Shown: positions 12,373-21,034 of the stretch, in pieces | How the letters are laid out: every line of letters starts with the position of its first letter | How positions within the stretch are numbered: position 1 is the stretch's first letter | Source: Luzula sylvatica | Taxonomy: Eukaryota; Streptophyta; Magnoliopsida; Poales; Juncaceae | DNA length: 64,000 nt | Assembly: GCA_946800325.1 (NCBI GenBank) | Contig: OX326960.1 | Span: 18,214,893 to 18,278,892 of the forward strand | Direction of reading: 5' to 3' | The notes under the pieces: generated by a model | What the model was told of the DNA's origin: nothing | What the model saw: only the letters and a program-made list of their open reading frames with translations | The model's database searches: none | Program-made: the position numbers and the translations under genes

Positions 12373-12484
12373 TCATCCGTCGTAGTTCCATGTGCGGCAT
12401 ATTTCATGTTCGTCCATAGATTGATAAATTGATTCGTATGCCGTGTTGTTCACCCTAAGTTCCCCGTAGCTTTGAAGCATGAAC
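12373..12484 (-). mobile_element. LINE ORF2 C-terminal fragment, left of element A
   Basis: Read on the minus strand, this piece continues, in frame and after removal of one tgaac target duplication, the zf-RVT reading frame at 29,754-29,922. It then runs about 36 codons to a stop at 12,373-12,375. It is the other half of the LINE into which copia element A inserted. Confidence 0.6.
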
Positions 12485-13321
12485 TGTTAATGATTTTCAA
12501 AATAAATTTTATTTTTAATGAAATAAATTTTGTTTTAGAAATTTTATTTTAGAAAATTAACAAGATTTATTTGACTTGTATATTTTTAATCTCTTAATGA
12601 CATGATTATATCTTAATGATCATGATTATATACTATGGGCACCATCCATGGTATTGTACCCATGGTATTTATATACAATGGTATTGTACCCATGGTATTG
12701 GTCACCATCCATGGTATTGTACCCATGGTATTGATTACCATCCATGGTTTTGTGTGGGGCACCACCCATGACTATGCTATATATATACCCCCCCTTCCAT
12801 TGTAATGGATGTGAGTTCAAGGAAAGAGAATTGAAATTATTCATTCTCTTATCTTTCTTTCTTGATTACTCCAAATAAAGAAAAAGACACCACAAATACT
12901 CCAAAGAATGAAAGAGGAAAAAGAATACCATTCAAGAAAGAAAAAGAGGAAAGAAGAGATACAATCTTATACAAGTCTTATACTTCTCGGTTAATTTTCT
13001 TACAGATCCACTTCAAATAAATTACTGCAGAATTTATTTGGCAAGTGTTACGATAGTCCTGATATTTTCGAGTAGGTGTTTGGGTCTGATTTCGTTTGTG
13101 CAAACGCAGTCAGAAAAGCTACTGTATCCTGGAAGGCTATTCGTTGGACCCGTTGCACACCAAATAATATAATTGGTGGGGACGAATAAGTCTTTAAGGA
13201 CAGCGACATTGTAACGCGAATAGTAGCCATTTTTAATTACCATTCTCTCTGATTTATTCACTTACCATCTATAAGTGCCATTATCTCATATTTACAATAC
13301 TTACCAAAATAACCACCAACA
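12485..13321 (+). repeat. 5' LTR of element A (837 bp)
   Basis: The LTR begins tgttaatgat and ends accaccaaca. A TATA-like ctatatatatac lies at 12,778-12,789. Just upstream, at 12,641-12,765, are imperfect tandem units of about 30 bp built around ccatggtattg, a likely U3 enhancer-type repeat. One such unit is missing from the 3' LTR. Confidence 0.92.
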
Positions 13322-13339
13322 ATCTTAAAGACTTATTCG
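13183..13339 (+). promoter_or_regulatory. 16-bp inverted repeat spanning the LTR end and leader of element A
   Basis: cgaataagtctttaag at 13,183-13,198 is the exact reverse complement of cttaaagacttattcg at 13,324-13,339. The second arm starts 3 nt after the LTR, where the tRNA primer-binding site normally lies. No tggtatcagagc-type site is present there. Confidence 0.8.
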
Positions 13340-13344
13340 ATATA

Positions 13345-16300
13345 ATGGCACCAATTAACCACAAAGAAATGTCTTCTGACATCGTGAAATTAGAGAGGTT
13401 TGCCGGTGATAACTTTATCCGATGGCAACGAAAGATGCGGTTCTTGCTAACCACTCTTAAAGTTGACCATGTGTTGAATACCACACCACCGATGATGAAG
13501 GAGGGTGAAACACTATCCGAAATCAGAAATAGAACAAAGATTGAAAGCGATGATTACGTGTGTCGTAATTATATCCTCAATGCCTTGGCTGATGGTTTGT
13601 ATGATATCTTTCAAACCGGCACCACCACAAAGGAACTCTGGGACAAACTAGAGGCAAGGTACTTGTCTGAGGATGACACAAGTAAGAAATTTATAATTCT
13701 TCATTCCAATCATTTTACCATGGTAAATAGTCGAATAATCATGGAACAATTTACCAATGATGAGCAGAAAGCTCTAGAAATGCAAGTCCACATGATTAAA
13801 AGAGTTCATTCTCATAAGTCTTGTATGAGAACACACAAGAATTCAAATAAAGCCTCATTTTATAAAAAGAAAAAGGTTGTGCGTTATCATTGCGATATGT
13901 CCGGACATTACAAGTCGGACTATCAATTTTTAAAGAAAAAGAGTAACGCATCTGTTGTCAAAAAAAAATTTGTGGCCATGATATTCGAGGCCAATAAGGC
14001 CGAGGATGGTGGGGCTTGGTGGATTGACTCAGGCGCCACCCGGCATGTATGCAAAGACAGAGGTCTATTTAAGACCTATGAGCCGGTAGAGCCAGGAACT
14101 GTCTTATATATGGGTAATTCATCCACCGTGCCAGTCACTGGCAAAGGAACTTGTGAGATTGAATTTACATCTGGAAGAACGCTATTGTTACATGATGTTT
14201 ATCATGTTCCAGATATTATAAAAAATCTCGTATCAGGTGGATTGTTAACTAAGTTTGGTTTCAAACTTGTGTTTGAGGCAGATAAATTTATTCTGTCGAA
14301 GTACGATAAATATATCGGGAAAGGTTACCTATGTGATGGAATGTTTCGACTTAGCGTAACCAGTAATGATGTTTCAACTTATATGGTTGACTCGCCTTGT
14401 ATGTGGCACAGTCGTCTCGGACATGTTAATTTCTGTAAAATGCAGGAAATGGTAAAACTTGATTTAATTCCATCTTTTGATAAGAATATTACAAGTTGTC
14501 AGACTTGTAAACTTACAAAAATTACTAAAAAGCCATACTCAACGGTAACAAGATGTTCAAACTTACTTGAGCTTATACACTCTGATGTATGTGATTTTCA
14601 CAGCACACCAACTATTGGTGGAAAGAAATATCTTGTTACATTTATCGATGATTATTCACGATATTGTTATGTATATTTATTGAAATCAAAAGATGAAGCT
14701 TTAGAAAAGTTTCAAGTTTACAAAAATGAAGTCGAATTACAGACTGAAAGCACTATCAAGTGTTTGAGAACTGATAGAGGGGGTGAATATTTTAATCCCC
14801 AATATTTTGAATCAAAAGGCATTATCCATCAGATAACTGCACCTTACTCACCACAACAAAATGGTGTAGCGGAAAGGAAAAATAGAGTCCTTACAGAAAT
14901 GATAAATGCAATGCTTTCTAATTCTTGTTTGGGACAAGGTTTTTGGGGGGAAGCTGCTTTGACAGCGTGCCATATTTTAAATAGAGTCCCTACCAAAAAC
15001 AATAAAGTCACACCATATGAATATTTCAAGAAAAGAAAACCAAACTTGAATTATTTCAAAGTTTGGGGTTGTCGAGCAATTGTCAAATTGCCAGAACCCA
15101 AAAAGAAAAAATTGGGTGAAAGAGGAATTGAATGTATATTTTTGGGTTATGCCCAAAATAGCAAAGCATATAGGTTCATGGTAGTTGAACCAAATGATTC
15201 AATAAATATAAATTCTATTATTGAATCAAGAGATGCTATATTTGATGAAAATAGATTTAGCTCAATTCCCAGGTCCAACTTACAAGTCTTCGACAATGAG
15301 AAAGTCGAAAATACTGAACCAAGGAAAAACAAAAGAATTAGAAAAGCAAAAGATTTTGGACCAGATTTCTTTATGTATCTAGTTGAGGGTACTAGAGATT
15401 CTGTCAAGAAAGAAATTCCATACTGTTTCAATACAGATGGAGATCCTATGAGCTTTAATGAAGCAATTAAATCGAATGATGCCATCTTTTGGAAAGAGGC
15501 AATTCATAATGAAATGGATTCAATCCTTGAAAACAACACTTGGGTGTTGGTAGATCTTCCACCTAGTTGCAAACCAATCGGTTGCAAATGGATTTTCAAA
15601 AAGAAAATGAAGGTGGATGGAACAGTTGATAAATATAAAGCAAGACTGGTTGCCAAAGGTTTTACTCAAAAAGAAGGTATCGATTATTTTGATACCTATG
15701 CACCAGTGGCTCGTATTGCAACAATCCGAATGCTAATTGCATTGGCAACATTGCATAATTTGATCATTCATCAGATGGATGTAAAAACAGCTTTTCTAAA
15801 TGGTAATTTAGAAGAAGAGGTATACATGGAACAACCTGAAGGATATGTATTGCCTGGTCAAGAAAACAAGGTATGTAAACTTGTTAAGTCATTATATGGA
15901 CTAAAACAGGCGCCTAAACAATGGCATGAAAAATTTGACCAAATTCTATTAATGAATGGATTCACAATAAATGAATCGGATAAATGCATTTATTGCAAAT
16001 TCAATAATAACAAAGGTGTCATCATTTGTTTGTATGTAGATGACATGTTGATATTTGGCACTGATTTGGAAATAATAGAACATACAAAATTATTTCTGTC
16101 AAATAATTTTGATATGAAAGATATGGGTGTTGCAGATGTGATACTTGGGATAAAAATTATTCGAAATAGTAACAACATAATTTTATCCCAATCACATTAC
16201 ATTGAAAATGTATTAAATAGATTTGAGTACTTGGATTGTACTCCAGTAGCAACACCATATGATCCAAGTGTGAAATTACTACCCAATAATGGTAGGGCTG

Positions 16301-16715
16301 TGAATCAATTGGGATATGCACAGATAATTGGATGCTTAATGTATGCTATGACGTGTACCAGACCTGATATTGCTTTTGCAGTTAGTAAAGTAAGTCGGTA
16401 CACAAGTAATCCAAATAATTTACACTGGCAAGCAGTACATAGAATACTGAGATATTTAAAGAAGACCATGAATTATGGTATTTCTTATAATGGTGATCCT
16501 TCAGTTTTAGAAGGATACAGTGATGCCAGTTGGATAACAGATATAGAAGACCACGCTTCAACTAGTGGTTGGGTATTTACACTTGCTGGTGGGGCTGTGT
16601 CTTGGAAATCCAAGAAACAGACATGCATTGCAGATTCAACTATGGCTGCAGAATTTATAGCATTAGAATCAGCAAGTAGAGAAGCAGAATGGCTTCGCGA
16701 AATGTTATCGCAAAT
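13345..16715 (+). CDS. Element A Gag-Pol polyprotein, N-terminal part (interrupted)
   Basis: This is a single long frame starting at an ATG 24 bases after the LTR. Gag (about residues 1-200) begins like copia Gag but lacks much of the usual central part, and its zinc knuckle reads YHCDMSGHYKSDY, so two of the four CCHC ligands are lost. Then come the aspartic protease (WIDSGATRHVC, near 225), the integrase HHCC and DD35E core (near 353-560: HSRLGH, LIHSDV, RTDRGGE, NGVAERKNR), the reverse transcriptase with YVDDML (near 897), and the start of RNase H (GYSDASW, near 1057). The frame runs into the inserted LTR of element B after ...EMLSQI. The rest lies at 28,124-28,393. The polyprotein is broken and cannot be made intact. 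Confidence 0.92.
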
Positions 16716-18252
16716 TGTTGGTTAATTCTAACCTAGAGGGGGGTGAATAGGTAATCCTAGTATATAATTCTCGATTATGATATACCGATTCTAAATTATT
16801 GCGGAAGCTAAAAATGATATAATTGAAATTGAGAAAATACCGAACACTTTGAACACGCGATATTTGATAACGGAGTTCGGTAGGTGGTTGCTTTGTAGCT
16901 TTAACTCACCGTCTACTTGCTCAATCGACCGATTCGATTGAATACAAGTACCTACGTCTCCGGGGATGCCTTGCGCCTTTTTCGGCTTTCGATTGAATTC
17001 CCGAATCACTCTTACAAGGTTTTGCCGAGATTGATTTACACGTTATTCTATCAATCTCTAGCGGGCTTTACACTCTTGATGCTAGCCTATTACACTTCTA
17101 ATACGAACTAAACGTGATCGGTCACGCAAGTTGGGAATCGTATTTGGTGGAGGAATGGAAGGAAATAATCTCTAAGAATGTTTAGAAGATTATGAGCTCA
17201 AAGGATTTAGCAAGTATTCTCTCTTGTAAGTGTGGAAATTAGATTGAAAAAAGTTGGAGAGAGAAAAGAGGGAAAGGTTCTATTTATAGAACACATAGAC
17301 CCTTCCCAGAACTTGCATTTTTCGTAATGTCCGTTATAACGAACTTAATGTCCGTTACAACGGACCAAAAGTCAAACTAGCCGTTATGGCTGTTACATTC
17401 GAATTTTTACATACTCCGTTACAACGTAATATATGTCCGTTATAACGGAACCCTGTGTTATGTAGTTCGTTGTAACGGACTGACACGTCCGTTGCAACGG
17501 ACTTCATTCTGAGAACTTCTCTTCAGTTTGAGTTTAATTCCCGTTGTAACGGAGTAAGTTCCGTTACAACGTTTATTGGCATTCCGTTGTAACGGATTGG
17601 TTAATCCGTTACAACGGATATGAAGAGAATTCTATTGAGCTGAAATGGCTTCAATGTCCGTTATAACGAACATACATGTCCGTTGTAACGGACATACTTC
17701 TGTGACATCCTTCAAGTTTGATTTTAATTAGCGTTGTAACGGACCTCATTCCGTTGCAACGCTTTTCTAAGTCCGTTATAACGGATTGGTTAATCCGTTG
17801 TAACGGACTATACTGTGTTTTCTTTCTTGAATAGGACGAGCATGTCCGTTATAACGGACACTGAGTTCCGTTGTAACGGACATCCTTATTTCAGCATTTT
17901 ATATCAATTCAGGATTTCGATTACATTTATTTGACTTTTGTTTTGAGCTTAATCATACATAAACAAGTTTAGGGATACCTATACTGTGTTTTGGTGATTA
18001 GATTGATATCCCAACTTGCGGAATCTTCGATGTCTTGATTCCATGATTCTTCTACGTCTTGATCTTCTTTGCGAATCTTCGACGTCTTGTACTTCTTTGC
18101 GATTCTTCGACGTCTTATTCTTCTTTGCGATTCTTCGACTTCTTATTGCATTTTGTACCTATATATATCCTATACACCAATCTCGATAGATCTTGTTAGT
18201 AATATCGACATTGTTTTTGAGATAATCAAACAATCGGAAATTTGAATCAACA
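16716..18252 (-). repeat. 3' LTR of element B (1,537 bp)
   Basis: On the + strand it begins tgttggttaattc and ends gaatcaaca. Reading the minus strand, a TATA-like tract (ggatatatatagg) lies near 18,155-18,175, about 90 bp into the LTR. Next come three imperfect tandem units of about 30 bp containing 'gcgattcttcgac' (18,050-18,145), then a 550-bp array of CGTTRYAACG palindromes (17,331-17,882). If the TATA is right, the palindromes lie in the transcribed part. Confidence 0.92.
17331..17882. repeat. Array of 18 CGTT-RY-AACG palindromes
   Basis: I count 18 matches to CGTTRYAACG, usually extended to tCCGTTRYAACGGa, spaced irregularly by 10-50 bp. The centre is always purine-pyrimidine (at, ac, gt or gc). 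Two pairs (17,583-17,619 and 17,771-17,808) flank an attggttaat spacer and could fold into a 14-bp stem with a short loop. Less than one match would be expected by chance in the whole window. Confidence 0.92.
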
Positions 18253-18763
18253 AACTCCCCCTTTTGATTCATTTCAAAACAATGTCGATTTGGAGAGATG
18301 CATCGACTATCGTGGATCTTTCCAATGTGCTTATATTTTCTCCCCCTTTTTGAAAGCGGATCAAAAGGGAACGTGAAATGAAAACACGAAAGAAAGCTCC
18401 CCCTACATACAAGCTCCCCCTAACTAATTGCATAAAGCAATTGTTTAGGCTTTTATGTAGTTGAACAACTCGCAATTTTGAGTGATTTTTTATGAGAAAA
18501 ATACAACATATATTTTTGATTTTGGTAAGTGTAATATATAAGTTTTTAGGGAAGTTGGGACACATTTAAACATCAAATTTCATTTAATTAAACAACCATT
18601 TAGTTCAAATTACATCATTCAAAAACAAACATGCAATGCATACAATTACGTTTAAACAAAAGCAAAATACACTTCGAAAACATAGACATGATATGCCAAG
18701 GGCTATTAAATTTGAAAAATAGTTTTAGGCTCTAATGAGCTAGGTAGGAACACACTCTCATCT
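18253..18763 (-). other. Element B 3' untranslated spacer with polypurine tracts
   Basis: On the minus strand the PPT caaaagggggag (18,255-18,266) abuts the 3' LTR. Additional PPT-like runs (agggggag/agggggaga) occur at about 18,331-18,345, 18,396-18,402 and 18,412-18,420. No coding potential is recognised. Confidence 0.7.
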
Positions 18764-20167
18764 CTAATCGTCTCCGGGTGAGTTATCGTTCTCATCATCG
18801 TTATCGTTGTTGAATCGGTTGATACGACGGGTTAGGGCATCTAGACGACGATCAATGTAGCTATAGGTCTCTTCGCGGAGGTTGTATGCATGAGATCGGG
18901 TGAGTTGGTTGTCGATGATAACCTCTTCACGGGCCGTGTTTACGGTGGTGCGAGTGAGTTGATTGTCGGTGAGGATCGCATCGCGGGCCGCGGTTACGGT
19001 GTTGCGGGTGAGTAGGTTTTCCGCGATTATGGTTTCGCGAGTTAATGCATTGTCGGCTAAGATTTGATCCCGCGTACTTTCGGCGCGTAGATTAGACGCC
19101 TCTAAAAGGGAACAAATCTCGTCAAGAGAGAAAGATGGTTGGGTTCCCGAGCCCGAACTTTCACCTGGTTCTCCTATGGCTTGGCGTTTCCTTGGTCGCG
19201 ATTGATCCGGTGGGTTATTCGTGTCGTGGGCCGGTAGATCGAATCGAACCCACTCGGAGGGGATTTCCGGAAAGTGGTAAGGACCGGCTTTGCGAGCCCG
19301 GTAATAGGTGTCCGTGCGAGATCCCAATTCGCCCTTTCGAGTGAGTCCGATAACTTCGAGGCGATCCGGATGAGCAAGATTCTCGGTGGGAGTGACTCCG
19401 AGTGGCCATTCCGTGTCCGGGATGGTGATACCAAACTTCACGCATGCCAATGATATGATGTGGCCATATGGAAGAGATGAGGTGTTTACTCGGATTGCGT
19501 ATTCCATATGCCGAATGATGAGGTTGGGGACATGGATGGTGGGCGAGTCTTGATACCAAAGGTTGTATACCAAGACCTTGTTTCGGCCGTCGAGGTTGGT
19601 TTTGAGTTTGACGACGGGAGCGAGAATGTTATTTCCGATTTGCCACGTGAATCGGAGATTCGGTTCGTACTTGGTGGAGTACTCGTACTCGCGATCGTTG
19701 GTTGTAACCTTATCAATTTCATCCGAGTCGTTGCCGTGGTACGAGTCGCCGCGACTAATATAAAATCTTTCCCCAACGTCGGACAATCCCAACCATTCAC
19801 GTAAATTTTCTTCGGAAATGACAAGTTCCTTACCGAAGAGATAGCTTCGTATGAGGTTGTTGTCTTCATCATGGGTTGCGTGAGCGTAGAATAGACGAAC
19901 TACTTCTTTGTAGTATGGGTGTTGAAGATCGCACAATCCTTGAATTCTCCAATTTGTGATTCGAGGTTGGACGGCCTCGCGTAGAGATGTTGCTTCGGCC
20001 GGAAATTCAATGTAGAAACATGCGCCTACCGCGCGATTGGCGAAGTCGTTTTGATATCTCTTAGCTTTAGTGATTGACTCATAGAGATAATGATTCTCCG
20101 TGTTGTGAAATTCGAACCGACGGGCACCGGTGGGCATCGGACGCTTGCTCCTACTCTTTGTAGCCAT
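18764..20167 (-). CDS. Element B ORF3, 'putative plant transposon protein'-like with C-terminal repeats
   Basis: This 467-aa ORF lies downstream of pol, where SIRE-type elements carry an env-like gene. I see no signal peptide or membrane segment, so it does not look like an envelope protein. Residues about 60-300 resemble the plant transposon-protein family found in many plant repeats (Pfam Transposase_32-type). Cues are W-x2-L-CD..., VVRLFYAHA (89-97), SYLFGKEL (108-115) and REWLGLSD (123-130). Basic patches KSRSKR (4-9) and RPRKRQ (324-329) could be nuclear-localisation signals. Residues 364-428 are about 18-residue repeats with DNALTR/ENLLTR/DNQLTR at 372, 383, 401 and 419, probably coiled coil, followed by a very acidic tail. 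The function is unknown. It would need splicing or a subgenomic RNA to be translated. Confidence 0.75.
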   Translation of the reverse strand: MATKSRSKRPMPTGARRFEFHNTENHYLYESITKAKRYQNDFANRAVGACFYIEFPAEATSLREAVQPRITNWRIQGLCDLQHPYYKEVVRLFYAHATHDEDNNLIRSYLFGKELVISEENLREWLGLSDVGERFYISRGDSYHGNDSDEIDKVTTNDREYEYSTKYEPNLRFTWQIGNNILAPVVKLKTNLDGRNKVLVYNLWYQDSPTIHVPNLIIRHMEYAIRVNTSSLPYGHIISLACVKFGITIPDTEWPLGVTPTENLAHPDRLEVIGLTRKGELGSRTDTYYRARKAGPYHFPEIPSEWVRFDLPAHDTNNPPDQSRPRKRQAIGEPGESSGSGTQPSFSLDEICSLLEASNLRAESTRDQILADNALTRETIIAENLLTRNTVTAARDAILTDNQLTRTTVNTAREEVIIDNQLTRSHAYNLREETYSYIDRRLDALTRRINRFNNDNDDENDNSPGDD

Positions 20168-21034
20168 TGAATGGAAAAATGGAGATTTTAGGGTTTTGTG
20201 GAGAGAAATGGAGAAGAGAGGAGAGGTTTTATAGATTGAATTTTCGGTTTTTAGAATAGTGTAGGTTTAGATTAGAGGTGAGTTTGGAAGTTTTTCGGTT
20301 TTTAGGGAGGTTTTAGAACGTTTTTGGAAGAGGAAACGAATTTGCACGAAAGAGAGAAGTGGAGAGAGTGGAGAGAGAAACCAACAGTCTCAGGTTTTCT
20401 AGACAGTTTTTTCGAAGTCCGTTACAACGGAAGTGTAGTTACGTTATAACGCAGTACTGCTAGGGTTTCAGGAAACTGATATTTTCAGTAGTCCGTTACA
20501 ACGCTATAGGTCCGTTGCAACGGAACTCTGATTTGGGCGAAATTTCACTTGTCCTGCAGAAGTGCGTTGCAACGGAATTGTTCCGTTATAACGCAACTGT
20601 CCGTTGTAACGCTTTGGTTCATGCGTTGTAACGGAGGTATATGGTTTGAAAGGTGTTTCAGTGTAAGGTTTTCCGTTGTAACGCAGTGACATCCGTTATA
20701 ACGGAGTGGGAGTGTCCGTTACAACGGATTGGTTGATCCGTTATAACGGAACTTATCATTTCAGCAGGGTTTGGCTCGTGTCCTGAAGTTCCGTTGTAAC
20801 GCACATTGGTGCGTTATAACGGACATAGTTCTGTGATGAGTTTGCTAGATTTTGATTTTCGATGAGAATGGTGTTTCCAAAAATTCTAAAAACTTATAGT
20901 TTATTTAAAATAGGTTTTATAGATGTGAAATCACGTCTTGTGAAAAGAATTGAAAAAAAAATCGTACGACATGAGAATACGAGTTGTTCATTGATAATTG
21001 ATGATATTTATATATATGAAGTTTGATGCTAAAT
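20168..21034 (-). other. Spacer between pol and ORF3 of element B
   Basis: An 867-bp non-coding spacer. Its middle (20,417-20,823) is a second palindrome array; the remainder, including about 20,200-20,400, is purine-rich leader-like sequence immediately upstream of the ORF3 start. It could hold an internal promoter or a splice acceptor for ORF3. Confidence 0.6.
20417..20823. repeat. Array of 14 CGTT-RY-AACG palindromes upstream of ORF3
   Basis: I count 14 matches in about 410 bp. Several have gCGTT or AACGc at one edge in place of the cCGTT/AACGg of the LTR array, so the core is stricter than the flanks. One composite pair with a ttggttga spacer lies at 20,714-20,750. Confidence 0.92.

Noticed and set aside
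16791..17111. 72- and 64-aa ORFs, repeated at 26,707-27,027
   Set aside because: Chance frames in the element B LTRs.
17331..17882. CRISPR-like array
   Set aside because: The short palindromes are irregularly spaced, imperfect, and in a plant retrotransposon; no Cas genes.
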